Part shown: piece by piece, positions 7,721-16,884 of the stretch
Numbering within the stretch: the first letter of the stretch is position 1
How the letters are laid out: every line of letters starts with the position of its first letter
Assembly: GCA_002869565.1 (NCBI GenBank)
Contig: PKUJ01000002.1
Coordinates: forward strand, 169,125-233,124
DNA from: Arcobacter sp.
GTDB taxonomy: Bacteria; Campylobacterota; Campylobacteria; Campylobacterales; Arcobacteraceae
Length of the DNA: 64,000 nucleotides
Direction of reading: 5' to 3'
Made by a program: the position numbers and the translations under genes
The notes under the pieces: generated by a model
Database searches by the model: none
The model's input: only the letters and a program-made list of their open reading frames with translations
What the model was told of the DNA's origin: nothing

Positions 7721-9277
7721 ATGGAAAAAGAAGTTTTATCAAGAAGAAGTGCCCTTAAATTTGGTGCTATAGGAACTGGTTTAGCAATGATTGGTGCAGC
7801 AACAAATGCCCTTGGAGCTATAACACTTGAAAAAGATGTTAAGTTTGATGAAGAGTACGATGTAATTGTAATTGGTTCTGGATTTGCAGGCCTTTCTGCT
7901 GCTGCAAAAGCTTCAGAAAGAGGTTATAAAGTACTTGTAGTAGAAAAAATGGGACGTATTGGTGGTAACTCAGTTATCAATGGTGGTGCATTTGCAGTTC
8001 CTAATAATGCTGACCAAAAGAAATTTGGAATTAAAGATTCTGGAGAATTATTTATTAAAGATTGTTTAAAAGCAGGACTTGGTATTAATCATGTTGAACT
8101 TTTAGAAACTATTGTAGCAAGAGCTAATGATACGCTGGAATTCGCTATAAAATGTGGAGCAGAATTTAAACTTGGACAAAAACCATCTTGGTTTGGAGGA
8201 CATTCAGTTCCACGAACTCTAGTTACTGGCAACATGAGTGGTTCAGGTATTATTAAACCAATGACAAAATTTGTACAAGCACTTCCTGGTTGTAAAATTG
8301 TTAGAAGAACTAAATTTGATGATTTTGTGATGGGTGATGATGGTAGCGTTGTTGGAGTTGTAGTCAGAAAAGACTATAGATTTGATAAGAAACTTTTAAG
8401 TGATGATATTGAAAATACTACAGGTAAAAAAATGGTTTTAAAGGCTAGAAAAGGAGTAATCTTAGCTTCTGGAGGTTTTAGTGCTGATAAAGTTTATCGT
8501 AAGCTTCAAGATCCACGTATCCCTGAAGATGCAGATGCAACGAACCATTTAGGTGCAACAGCCGGCGCATTATTAAAAGCATTTCAAATTGGTGCAATGC
8601 CAATTCATATAGGTTGGATTCAACAAGGTCCTTGGGCTAGTCCTGATGAAAGAGGTTTTGGTGTAGGACCACAACTAACTCAACAAGGGCTATTTAAATT
8701 TGGTATGGCTGTAGATGTTAGAAATGGTAAACGTTTTATGAATGAGTTAGCAGATAGAAAAACAAGAGCAGATGCAGAATGGAAAATTTTGAGAAAAAAT
8801 CCTGAATCTAATCCTGTTGCTATTGGTACTTATAATACATTTGATCCTCAAATTTTATCTTTGGTTGAAAAAGGTCTTGCAACTGGTGTTATGAAACAAT
8901 ATGACACGGTGGATGCTGCAGCAAAAGCTAATGGAATACCGGTAAAAGCTTTAAAAGCAAGTATAAAAAAATATAATGCTGGTGTTAAAAAAGGGAAAGA
9001 TGAGTTTGGTAAACCAGTAAAAGCATTTGATGGTCAAGGTATAGAAGATAAGGGCCCTTATTATTGTGTTCGATTACAACCAAAACCTCACCATACTATG
9101 GGCGGTGTTAAAATTAATACAAAAGCACAAGTTATTTCTGGTAATACCCAAAAACCAATTGCTGGTCTTTTCGCTGCAGGTGAAATTACAGGTGGAACTC
9201 ATGGTGCAAGTAGATTAGGAAGTGTGGCAGTAACAGATTGTCTTACATTTGGTATGATTGCAGGAGAAAATATTTAA
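7721..9277 (+). CDS. Tat-exported flavoprotein reductase (FccA-like, fumarate reductase flavoprotein family)
   Basis: The 518-residue protein begins with a twin-arginine signal (SRRSALKFG, hydrophobic stretch to about residue 33), then the FAD-binding GSGFAG (52-57) and EKMGRIGGNS. The substrate-domain motifs HHTMGGV (near 457) and HGASRLG (near 498) match flavocytochrome c fumarate reductases. The histidine of the IQAHP motif of true fumarate reductases is missing (the segment reads IQQGPW), so the substrate is probably another unsaturated acid. There is no haem domain. Two tetrahaem cytochromes follow immediately, as in Wolinella FccABC, which is linked to methacrylate reduction. A periplasmic terminal reductase is inferred. 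Confidence 0.88.
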   Translation: MEKEVLSRRSALKFGAIGTGLAMIGAATNALGAITLEKDVKFDEEYDVIVIGSGFAGLSAAAKASERGYKVLVVEKMGRIGGNSVINGGAFAVPNNADQKKFGIKDSGELFIKDCLKAGLGINHVELLETIVARANDTLEFAIKCGAEFKLGQKPSWFGGHSVPRTLVTGNMSGSGIIKPMTKFVQALPGCKIVRRTKFDDFVMGDDGSVVGVVVRKDYRFDKKLLSDDIENTTGKKMVLKARKGVILASGGFSADKVYRKLQDPRIPEDADATNHLGATAGALLKAFQIGAMPIHIGWIQQGPWASPDERGFGVGPQLTQQGLFKFGMAVDVRNGKRFMNELADRKTRADAEWKILRKNPESNPVAIGTYNTFDPQILSLVEKGLATGVMKQYDTVDAAAKANGIPVKALKASIKKYNAGVKKGKDEFGKPVKAFDGQGIEDKGPYYCVRLQPKPHHTMGGVKINTKAQVISGNTQKPIAGLFAAGEITGGTHGASRLGSVAVTDCLTFGMIAGENI

Positions 9278-9279
9278 TT

Positions 9280-9714
9280 ATGAAAACTAAAAAAACTCTT
9301 TTAATATTAGGGTTTTTTTTCATTTTTAGTGTGATTTATTTGTTTGGGGGTAATGATAATATTACCCTTGAACAGATTGTGGTTACACCTGAACTTAAAA
9401 AAGAATTTCCTATAAAATCTCATCATGATAGTCTTTCTTTGGAATGTATTCACTGTCATGATGGTCAAGGAAACAACCCTAGAGAATTTGAAACACCAGG
9501 TGATAAAGGATGTTTATCTTGCCATAAAAATAAAGAATATTTGGCAAATAGATTGGTGTTTATGGATGATTTACACGCTAATCCCCATAATTCAATTCAT
9601 GATGGACCAAATCTTTTTTGTGATGAGTGTCATAATGAACACAAACCATCAATTAATATGTGTGCAGAATGTCATGAACATGATATTAAAATTTGGATGA
9701 AGGAAACGCCATGA
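9280..9714 (+). CDS. Periplasmic tetrahaem cytochrome c
   Basis: The 144-residue protein has an N-terminal hydrophobic signal or anchor (residues 5-24) and four CxxCH haem sites: CIHCH, CLSCH, CDECH and CAECH. It starts 3 bases after the flavoprotein stop, and its 3' end overlaps the ribosome binding site and start of the next cytochrome gene. This resembles the cytochrome subdomain of Shewanella-type flavocytochrome c, supplied here as a separate protein. It probably passes electrons directly to the FAD reductase. The ATG at 9280 was chosen because the frame upstream overlaps the reductase. Confidence 0.88.
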   Translation: MKTKKTLLILGFFFIFSVIYLFGGNDNITLEQIVVTPELKKEFPIKSHHDSLSLECIHCHDGQGNNPREFETPGDKGCLSCHKNKEYLANRLVFMDDLHANPHNSIHDGPNLFCDECHNEHKPSINMCAECHEHDIKIWMKETP

Positions 9715-10325
9715 AAAAAAATATTTTCTTAATTGGATTAGGTGGCGTTTTTGTAGGACTTCTATTTGCTTTGGCAACTTATGATGGAATACATAGAACT
9801 AGTACAGATAAATTCTGTAGTGTTTGTCATGAAATGCGACCTATGACTGCTGCATATGAAAATGATGTGCACGGTGGAAAAGGAAAAACAGGAATAAAAG
9901 TTGCATGTGTAAATTGTCATTTACCACAAGGAAATATTCTTAGTTATATTGGTACAAAAGCAAAAAATGGAGCTCTTGAAGTTGGAATTCATTTTCTCGG
10001 AGATCCAGATGCTATTGATTGGCAAGAGAAACGTAAACATAGAAAAGATTTTGTTTATGATAAAGGTTGTATAAATTGTCATACAACTTACAAAACGAAT
10101 GAAGCTATCAGTAAAAAAGGTAAGGAAATGCATCTACACTATGAAAAACTTTTAAATACTGAGAAAAAAATTGGATGTGCATCTTGTCATGCTGAGGTGG
10201 GACATACTGGATTAAGAAGTACTCTTAACTATTATAAACCTGAATATAAATTTTATGATGGTAAACTTGACAAAAAAAGAGACGAAGTAGATAAAAAATT
10301 AACTGAGGAATTAGAAAAGGACTAG
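9711..10325 (+). CDS. NapC/NirT/NrfH family membrane-anchored tetrahaem cytochrome c
   Basis: The 204-residue protein has one N-terminal membrane anchor (about residues 5-22) followed by CSVCH with the adjacent EMRPM, then CVNCH, CINCH and CASCH, the four-haem pattern of NapC/NrfH quinol dehydrogenases. By family knowledge it oxidises menaquinol in the inner membrane and reduces periplasmic partners. With the two genes before it, it completes a quinol-to-substrate electron path. The ATG at 9711 has AAGGA 6 bases upstream and is preferred over an upstream in-frame TTG. It overlaps the previous gene by 4 bases. Confidence 0.9.
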   Translation: MKKNIFLIGLGGVFVGLLFALATYDGIHRTSTDKFCSVCHEMRPMTAAYENDVHGGKGKTGIKVACVNCHLPQGNILSYIGTKAKNGALEVGIHFLGDPDAIDWQEKRKHRKDFVYDKGCINCHTTYKTNEAISKKGKEMHLHYEKLLNTEKKIGCASCHAEVGHTGLRSTLNYYKPEYKFYDGKLDKKRDEVDKKLTEELEKD

Positions 10326-10328
10326 GAT

Positions 10329-10985
10329 ATGAAAATCCTTCTTTGTGAACCAGATAGAGAGTTAAGAAAAGAGATTGTAGATCAACTAAATAAATATCGT
10401 TTAAAGATTAACATAAAAGATATAGGAGATGAAAAAAAGATTTTTGAAGAAGAAGTATCTTCTTTAAATCTTTTTTCTCTTTTTGTTCTTAATTTAAGTG
10501 ATCCAGAGGATACTAAGATTTTAAATTTTATAAGAAGATCTGGAGCAACTGTCCCCATTCTTCTTATATTAGAAAAAGATGTTAGTCCTCATATATTTAG
10601 AAAAATTTATTATCTTTCATATGACGATGTAATTAGAAAAGATTTTTATCCTCAAGAGATAATATTTCATATTTATAAACTATGTGATATTTGGAATGAT
10701 GATGTTTTCTTCATATCCAAAAATGTATATTTTGATTACAAAAATTCTATTTTTGTTTACAATGATTCCGACATTCATTTAGGAAGAAAAGAGGCCTTAT
10801 TGTTGAAATTTTTATTTGTAAAAAATTCACATGTTGTTTCATTTGATGAAATTATCTATTATGTATATGATAATGAAGTTATTAAAGAAGAGAGAATTAG
10901 ATCTTTAGTGAGACAACTTAGAGCAAAACTTCCTACAAGCATTATTCAAACTGTCAAAGGTGAGGGATATAGGATAAAAAATTAA
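10329..10985 (+). CDS. OmpR/PhoB-type response regulator with degenerate receiver
   Basis: The 218-residue protein has a receiver domain (about 1-118) and a C-terminal winged-helix DNA-binding domain with RIRSLVRQLRAKL and VKGEGYRI, typical of OmpR-family regulators. The residue at the phospho-acceptor position is Asn55 (FVLNLSDP) instead of Asp, while the conserved Lys (IRKDF) is kept. No histidine kinase gene is adjacent. It begins 3 bases after the NapC-type gene, so it is co-transcribed with the reductase genes and probably regulates this locus, possibly without phosphorylation. Confidence 0.88.
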   Translation: MKILLCEPDRELRKEIVDQLNKYRLKINIKDIGDEKKIFEEEVSSLNLFSLFVLNLSDPEDTKILNFIRRSGATVPILLILEKDVSPHIFRKIYYLSYDDVIRKDFYPQEIIFHIYKLCDIWNDDVFFISKNVYFDYKNSIFVYNDSDIHLGRKEALLLKFLFVKNSHVVSFDEIIYYVYDNEVIKEERIRSLVRQLRAKLPTSIIQTVKGEGYRIKN

Positions 10986-11143
10986 ATAGAAATATTCTTT
11001 AATTAAGATAGCTAAAAACAATTAAAAATATTTAAAAAAGGTGAGAGGAAAAATGAAATTTATTTTTCTCTTATAAAATAGTTTTGTGTTTATTAATGAT
11101 AATAATACTTAAAACTAATATTATTATAATTTAAGGAAAAATT

Positions 11144-12394
11144 ATGAAATTCGCAAAAGTTTCGTTAATGGCGTTGTTAGCAATTGGTACATCTTCTTTT
11201 GCAGCAGATTCGTTAGAAGATGCATTTAAAAATGGTAAGTTTAGTGGCGAGTTTAGATTTTTATACACTACAGGAAGTAAATCTGATGTAGCGGCTACAA
11301 ACCCAGCGAATAATTCAAAAACAGGTTCTATAGCTGTTGAAATGAATTATTTAACGGATAGTTTTTATGGATTTAATTTAGGTCTTGGTGCTCAATCAGC
11401 TCATGATTTAGGTTTCCATGATAGAGATGGTTCAACTGAGGATGATTCTAGAAATACAGTTAGTTCATCTCATTTAAATAATTTATATTTAAAATATTCA
11501 ATGCTAAAGTCTAATATCATTGTTGGTAGACAAACTATAAAATTACCAATATTAATGAGCAGTGGGGCTTTCCCTCTTGAAGATTCATTTGATGCAGTAT
11601 CTTTAAATATAAAAGAGATACCAAATACATTTGTAAATGCTACATATGTTAAAAAATGGAATAAGAGATATGGTAGTGATTCTAGTGGTTCTGTAGTTCA
11701 AGAAGATACAGATTATAAAAAACCTTTATACTCTTTATATATTAGAAATAAAAGTATTGAAAATCTAACTTTAGACGGGCAATATTTAATGACAAATGAA
11801 AATAGTAATAATGGTGATGCACCAGTACTTATTTCAGGTGGATATGATGAATATTTTCTAAGAGCAAATTATAAGTTTCCAATTGATTTTCCATTATCAT
11901 TAGGAATAACATATGGTGGCGCTGATTTTGATGCCACAGGAGCAAAAGATACGTCATTCTATGGTCTTAAATTAGGAACAAAAGTAGGTGATTTTAAATT
12001 AAATTTAGCCTATACATCAGTTGATGATGACAATAGTTTCCCTGGAACTTTAGGACATGTACCTGATACAATACTTTATACTAATATGCTAACTAATAAT
12101 GGAATATTTGCAGGTACAGAAGCAGTATCTCTTGAAGCTATATATGATTTCGGAATTGAAAACTTATATACATCAGCTAAGGTTGCACATTTTGATCAAA
12201 GTAATGAAGGAATGTTAAATTCATCAGTAGATTTATACAAATCAGATGAAATTAATATTGATATACGATATAAATTTTCTGGAGCATTAAAAGGATTTAG
12301 TACTCGTCTTTATGCTGGATATGGAGATTATGATGAGAATGTACCAAAAGATACTTTCTCTTATGCAAGATTATATATAAATTATAAATTTTAG
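11144..12394 (+). CDS. Outer-membrane porin, Campylobacterota OprD-like type
   Basis: The 416-residue protein has a Sec signal peptide (about residues 1-20, ending SSFA), alternating amphipathic beta strands throughout and a C-terminal Phe (LYINYKF), the signature for outer-membrane beta-barrel insertion. The length fits an 18-strand porin. Its place between the reductase genes and the riboflavin genes suggests that it admits the reductase substrate or releases a product, which is inference. A strong AAGGA site precedes the ATG, and a TATAAT lies only about 18 bases before it. Confidence 0.82.
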   Translation: MKFAKVSLMALLAIGTSSFAADSLEDAFKNGKFSGEFRFLYTTGSKSDVAATNPANNSKTGSIAVEMNYLTDSFYGFNLGLGAQSAHDLGFHDRDGSTEDDSRNTVSSSHLNNLYLKYSMLKSNIIVGRQTIKLPILMSSGAFPLEDSFDAVSLNIKEIPNTFVNATYVKKWNKRYGSDSSGSVVQEDTDYKKPLYSLYIRNKSIENLTLDGQYLMTNENSNNGDAPVLISGGYDEYFLRANYKFPIDFPLSLGITYGGADFDATGAKDTSFYGLKLGTKVGDFKLNLAYTSVDDDNSFPGTLGHVPDTILYTNMLTNNGIFAGTEAVSLEAIYDFGIENLYTSAKVAHFDQSNEGMLNSSVDLYKSDEINIDIRYKFSGALKGFSTRLYAGYGDYDENVPKDTFSYARLYINYKF

Positions 12395-12434
12395 TACTAT
12401 GTAAATTTATGGCAAGGGAATAAAAGGATAAATT

Positions 12435-12998
12435 ATGAAAATAAATATATCAAAAATTGCTAATCTTCCTTCCCAGTTTGGAAATTTTAAAATCCAAGCA
12501 TTTCAAGAAGGAATAAAAGAGCATTTGGTAATTTACAAAAAACCTTTTGGAAAAATTCCCTTAGTCAGGATTCATAGTGAATGTTTAACCGGAGATAGTT
12601 TAGGCTCATTGAAGTGCGATTGTGGTGCACAGTTGGAGTATTCATTGTCAAATATCTCAAAATTAGGTGGCTTAGTAATATATCTTCGTCAAGAGGGAAG
12701 GAATATTGGTCTTTTTAATAAAGTCAATGCTTACTCTTTACAAGATAAAGGACTTGACACAATTGAAGCTAATCATCAGTTAGGTTTTAAGATGGATGAA
12801 CGCAGTTATGAAATCACAGACACTATTTTTGAATATTTCCAGATAGATAAAATACGATTATTAACAAACAATCCCAAAAAAATTAATTCTCTTAAAAGTG
12901 TTAAGATTATAGAAAGGTGTCCAATTGTTATGCCTTCTAATAAATACAATGTAGATTATCTAAAAACAAAAAAAGAGATAATGGGACATATGATATAG
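12435..12998 (+). CDS. ribA: GTP cyclohydrolase II
   Basis: The 187-residue protein has the zinc ligands Cys50, Cys61 and Cys63 in SECLTGDSLGSLKCDCG, the active-site segment LRQEGRNIGL, and DTIEANHQLGF and LLTNNPKK, all highly conserved in RibA. It opens GTP to the pyrimidine precursor, the first step of riboflavin synthesis. Length is normal. It lies 12 bases before ribBX with an AAAGGA site. This catalytically complete copy complements the degenerate cyclohydrolase-like domain of the neighbour. Confidence 0.95.
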   Translation: MKINISKIANLPSQFGNFKIQAFQEGIKEHLVIYKKPFGKIPLVRIHSECLTGDSLGSLKCDCGAQLEYSLSNISKLGGLVIYLRQEGRNIGLFNKVNAYSLQDKGLDTIEANHQLGFKMDERSYEITDTIFEYFQIDKIRLLTNNPKKINSLKSVKIIERCPIVMPSNKYNVDYLKTKKEIMGHMI

Positions 12999-13010
12999 AG
13001 GAATGAAAAA

Positions 13011-14072
13011 ATGAATGCAATAATTAATGATCAAAAAACAATAGAAACAATAGCTAGAGTAAAACAAGCTATTAAAGATATTAGTGAAGGGAAAATGGTT
13101 GTTATGGTTGATGATGAAGATAGGGAAAATGAAGGGGATTTAGTTTATTCAGCTTCATTTTCAAGTGCTCAAAAAGTCAATTTTATGGCAAGTCAAGCTA
13201 AAGGTCTTATTTGTGTATCTGTTTCAAAGAATATTGCACATAGATTAAACTTAGTACCAATGGTAAAAAATAATGACTCTTCATATGAAACTGCTTTTAC
13301 TATTTCTGTAGATGCTAAACATGCAGCAACAGGTATATCTGCATTAGAACGTGATATGACAATTAAAATTCTTGCAGATGGAACATCTACTTCATTAGAA
13401 CTTGTTAGACCAGGACATATTTTTCCTCTTATTGCAAAAGAGGGCGGTTCATTAGTTCGTACAGGTCACACGGAAGGTTCAGTTGATTTATGTAAATTAG
13501 CAGGATTATCGGAGTCAAGTGTTATTTGTGAAATTATGAAAGAAGATGGAACTATGGCAAGAAGACCTGATCTTGATATTTTTTGTAAAAAACATGATTT
13601 AAACATAGTATATATTTCAGATATTATTGAATATCGTATGATGAATGAATCTCTTGTAAGATTAATTTCTAAAGAAAATGTTGAGTTTATGGATGAAAAA
13701 GCAAAAAGACTTGAATTTACAGATCATTTAGATAATCGACATATTGTTTATACTTTTGGGAAACTTCATCAAGAATCAGCTATAAAATTTCATAGAGTAA
13801 CTGATGATGAAAAACTTTTTGCAGATACAATTAGATATAAAAGTTTACAAAATAGTATTACATATTTGCAAAAACATGGGGGAGCTCTTGTTTTTATGAA
13901 AAATGATTTAAAAAATATGAAAAAGATTCGTGAATATGGGATTGGTGCGCAGATTATCAATCAACTTGGAATTGAAAAAATAAATTTACTTAGTGATAAT
14001 AAAGAAAAAGAATTTTTAGGTATCACTGGTTTTGGTTTAGAAATTAATAAATATATAAAAACATTGAGTTAA
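13011..14072 (+). CDS. ribB: 3,4-dihydroxy-2-butanone 4-phosphate synthase with GCHII-like tail (RibBX type)
   Basis: Residues about 1-210 form DHBP synthase, with the acidic metal-binding loop VDDEDRENEGD (33-43), RPGHIFPL and HTEGSVDLCKLAG. Residues 225-353 resemble GTP cyclohydrolase II but lack its cysteine zinc ligands and the RQEGRNIG site, so cyclohydrolase activity is not expected. This matches the RibBX variant known from many Proteobacteria and Campylobacterota. It makes the four-carbon unit of riboflavin. It forms a two-gene unit with ribA directly before it. Confidence 0.92.
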   Translation: MNAIINDQKTIETIARVKQAIKDISEGKMVVMVDDEDRENEGDLVYSASFSSAQKVNFMASQAKGLICVSVSKNIAHRLNLVPMVKNNDSSYETAFTISVDAKHAATGISALERDMTIKILADGTSTSLELVRPGHIFPLIAKEGGSLVRTGHTEGSVDLCKLAGLSESSVICEIMKEDGTMARRPDLDIFCKKHDLNIVYISDIIEYRMMNESLVRLISKENVEFMDEKAKRLEFTDHLDNRHIVYTFGKLHQESAIKFHRVTDDEKLFADTIRYKSLQNSITYLQKHGGALVFMKNDLKNMKKIREYGIGAQIINQLGIEKINLLSDNKEKEFLGITGFGLEINKYIKTLS

Positions 14073-14187
14073 GTTTTTTTTATTTTTTAATGATAAAAAT
14101 ATGATAAATGAATAGGTTATTTAATTTTTTAATAGAATATTTTAAGTAAAATTTAAGAATTAGAAACCTGATGACATAATAAAGACA

Positions 14188-14223
14188 TTTTGTTATGGTA
14201 AAATTAGTGATTTTATAACAAAA
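14188..14223. repeat. Inverted repeat in the leader of the chemoreceptor gene
   Basis: Arms TTTTGTTAT (14188-14196) and ATAACAAAA (14215-14223) are perfectly complementary, with a nested AAAAT/ATTTT stem between them. The right arm touches the AAAGGA ribosome binding site of the chemoreceptor at 14232, so folding could limit translation, or the palindrome could be an operator. A -10-like CATAAT lies just upstream. Confidence 0.5.
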
Positions 14224-14231
14224 GGAAAATA

Positions 14232-16355
14232 ATGAAGACTGTAAGTATAAAATCAAAGCTTTTAATATTTTTATTTATTAGTATCTCTTGTTCGTTTTTT
14301 ATTCTTGGATTTTTTAACGCATCTAATGAATATGAGTCTGAGTACAATTTAGTAAAATTAGATCAAACAAATTTATCTGCTCAAACATCAAAATTTATTG
14401 ATGGTTACCTAGCCTCTAAGATTACAATAGTTTCGTCTGTAGCTGACATGATAGAGAATCAAAATCTTAATATAGAAAATAAAGTGCTAATTAATCAATT
14501 GATGTCAGGTAAAAAAGCGGGTAACTTTGCAAGTATGTATTTAGGGTTAGAAGATAGTGGTGACTTGATTAAATTTAATGGTGTACTAAAAAGTATAGCA
14601 ACTATGAATTATGATGCAAGAATTAGGCCTTGGTATAAAAAAGCTATGAAAATAAAAAAAGCTGGTGTTTCTGAACCCTTTGTTGATAATACTACAAAAA
14701 GATTAGTTATTACCGTTTTTGCTCCTTATAAAAAAGATGATAAGTTAATTGGAGTTGTTGGGGCAAATATTTTTTTAGATACTGTTGTTAACACTATCTT
14801 AAATTTAAAATTACCTAATGGTGGATTTGCATATATGTTATCTAGCGATGGAAAAGTATTAATTCATAAAGATAAAAAGTTATTAAAAAAAGAGAGTTCT
14901 TTATTTAAAAAAGCTAAAACAGATAAAGATATTGATTTTGCAGAAGTTAGTGAAAATGGAATAAGTAAATTAATTTCATATAGTAAAATAAAAATTTCAT
15001 CTTGGTACTTAGCTGTTGAAGTAGATAAAGATACTATTTTTAATAAAATAAAAGCAAATATTTTAAAAGAGGTTGTTCTTTACTTAGTATTGCTAGCGGC
15101 AATTTTGGGATTTGTATATTTTATGCTGAAAAAGTTACTAAATCCAATAGCTACACTTGAAAATGGACTAAATGATTTCTTTGAATATTTGCAAGGAAAA
15201 AAAGATACAGTTTCTGTTCTAAATATTAATACAAATGATGAATTTGGAAATATGGCTCGTAAGATTGATATGGAAATTGAGATTGTTAGAGTTGGTATTG
15301 ATAAGGATAGATTATTAATTGAAAATGTTAAAGATGTTGTTAATAAAATCAAAGAAGGAAATTTAGATGTGCAGGTTGTAGGTGAAACTTCGACTCAATC
15401 CCTAAATGAATTAAAAATCATATTAAATGATATGATTAAAACAATTAGTGAAAATGTTCATAATGATATAAATACTATTTTATTTGCACTTGAAAAATAC
15501 TCAAAATTAGATTTTGTAAATAATATAGAAAATCCTAATGGAAAAATATCAAAAGGTTTAAATGGTTTATGTGACATTATTAATGAAATGTTGAGAGAAA
15601 ACTATACTTTAGGTATGACTTTAGAAAATAATGCAAAACTGTTATTAGGAAACGTGGATATTCTTAATAAATCTTCAAATGAAACAGCGGTTTCTTTAGA
15701 AGAAACATCTGCTTCATTAGAAGAAATTACAACAACAATTATTGATACGACTGAAAATATTTCTAAAATGGTTGGTTATTCTGAAAATTTAGTTAATTCA
15801 ATTAGCAATGGACAGGAGTTAGCAAAAAATACTGCACAATCAATGAATGAAATCAATGAACAGACAACTTCAATAGCCGATGCCATTACAGTTATTGATC
15901 AAATCGCTTTCCAAACAAATATTCTTTCTTTAAATGCGGCAGTTGAAGCTGCAACAGCAGGTGAAGCTGGGAAAGGTTTTGCAGTAGTTGCCCAAGAAGT
16001 AAGAAATCTTGCATCAAGATCAGCGGAAGCTGCCAAAGAAATAAAAAATCTAGTAGAAAATGCAACACATAAAACAAACGCAGGTAAAATAAATGCAGAT
16101 AAAATGATTGATGGTTATACTGAATTAAATGAAAATATAAAAAAAACCACAGAAATTATCAATCATATTGAAATAGCATCAAATGAACAACGTGTTGGAA
16201 TTGAACAGATTAACGACGCTGTAACAAAATTAGATCACAGAACACAAGAAAATGCGAGTGTTGCTAGTCAGACTCATGAAATTTCTACTGATACGTCTAA
16301 TATTGCTAAGAATATTATTCAGAATGTTAGTACTAAGAAGTTTAGACGGGATTAA
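14232..16355 (+). CDS. Methyl-accepting chemotaxis protein, dCache-type sensor
   Basis: The 707-residue receptor has an N-terminal membrane segment (about 10-28), a periplasmic double-Cache-like sensor with the ligand-pocket motif [10 protein letters not shown], a second membrane segment near residue 280-298, a HAMP-like linker and a long cytoplasmic coiled coil with the signalling tip [16 protein letters not shown]. It should signal through CheA/CheW to the flagellar motor. The RxRPWY motif is typical of dCache_1 pockets for small organic ligands. Its position right behind the reductase-porin-rib genes hints that it senses a related compound, which is inference. A clear terminator follows. 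Confidence 0.92.
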   Translation: MKTVSIKSKLLIFLFISISCSFFILGFFNASNEYESEYNLVKLDQTNLSAQTSKFIDGYLASKITIVSSVADMIENQNLNIENKVLINQLMSGKKAGNFASMYLGLEDSGDLIKFNGVLKSIATMNYDARIRPWYKKAMKIKKAGVSEPFVDNTTKRLVITVFAPYKKDDKLIGVVGANIFLDTVVNTILNLKLPNGGFAYMLSSDGKVLIHKDKKLLKKESSLFKKAKTDKDIDFAEVSENGISKLISYSKIKISSWYLAVEVDKDTIFNKIKANILKEVVLYLVLLAAILGFVYFMLKKLLNPIATLENGLNDFFEYLQGKKDTVSVLNINTNDEFGNMARKIDMEIEIVRVGIDKDRLLIENVKDVVNKIKEGNLDVQVVGETSTQSLNELKIILNDMIKTISENVHNDINTILFALEKYSKLDFVNNIENPNGKISKGLNGLCDIINEMLRENYTLGMTLENNAKLLLGNVDILNKSSNETAVSLEETSASLEEITTTIIDTTENISKMVGYSENLVNSISNGQELAKNTAQSMNEINEQTTSIADAITVIDQIAFQTNILSLNAAVEAATAGEAGKGFAVVAQEVRNLASRSAEAAKEIKNLVENATHKTNAGKINADKMIDGYTELNENIKKTTEIINHIEIASNEQRVGIEQINDAVTKLDHRTQENASVASQTHEISTDTSNIAKNIIQNVSTKKFRRD

Positions 16356-16363
16356 TATTTTAG

Positions 16364-16395
16364 GAGTGAAGAGATATCTCTCTTTGCTCTTTTTT
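16364..16395 (+). terminator. Rho-independent terminator behind the chemoreceptor
   Basis: Arms GAGTGAAGAGA (16364-16374) and TCTCTTTGCTC (16379-16389) form an 11-bp stem with two G-U pairs and a TATC loop, followed directly by a run of six T. Confidence 0.85.
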
Positions 16396-16780
16396 CTTGA
16401 AGAACTGGCCTTTTTCGCTTTCTTTACTTTTATCCTTCGGGATTTAGTCCCTAAGTTCCTTCATGGTGGCAAAGTAAAACCTCGCGATTGTACTCTCTTT
16501 TAGAAAAAAAACCATCCGAGTTGAAAGCAAAAGTTCCCTACAGTTTATAAATAAGTTTTGCCTGCAAGCAATATTTCCTCTGCCTTTCGCACCTTTTTTC
16601 AGTCAAATATATTCAGGCTTTTCCGAAAATTATTTTAAAAACTTCCGTCTTTGACAAAGGCTGGATATATGAAGTATATAAGAGCCTGATTAAATTAACA
16701 CATTTGCCGAAACTTCAGGCTTAGTTTCACTTTAAATAAATCTATATTTTTATTTAGTATTTCTTTAATTTTATGACATA
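16396..16780. other. Gene-free stretch with short inverted motifs, possible degenerate repeat element
   Basis: No convincing gene is present here. The base composition is richer in GC than flanking gaps. The heptamer TCAGGCT or its complement AGCCTGA occurs three times (near 16612, 16683 and 16714), able to form alternative hairpins. One copy sits in the loop of a GAAACT/AGTTTC stem (about 16710-16729). Read on the minus strand, parts look like the remains of protein-like repeats common in bacterial intergenic spaces, but many stops interrupt it. I infer a decayed dispersed element, which needs a genome-wide copy search. Confidence 0.4.
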
Positions 16781-16781
16781 G

Positions 16782-16787
16782 TATAAT
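16782..16787 (+). promoter_or_regulatory. Probable -10 box, upstream promoter of the str operon
   Basis: TATAAT in AGTATAATCAT about 305 bases before rpsL. Together with the box at 16885 it could give two tandem start sites. Confidence 0.4.
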
Positions 16788-16884
16788 CATAATCAATTAA
16801 TATGCCTATAAATAACCTAAAAATTAATAGTCATCCTAACAATATTCATATAGATATATAAGCACTTTATAAGAAAACTTTAAG

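Noticed and set aside
13680..14072. Second GTP cyclohydrolase II activity in the RibB protein
   Set aside because: The C-terminal part has lost the cysteine zinc ligands and the RQEGRNIG site, and a complete ribA lies directly upstream.
16252..16503. Open frame of 83 codons crossing the end of the chemoreceptor gene
   Set aside because: It overlaps the chemoreceptor in another frame and runs through the terminator hairpin; the product is a leucine-rich run with no family likeness or ribosome binding site.
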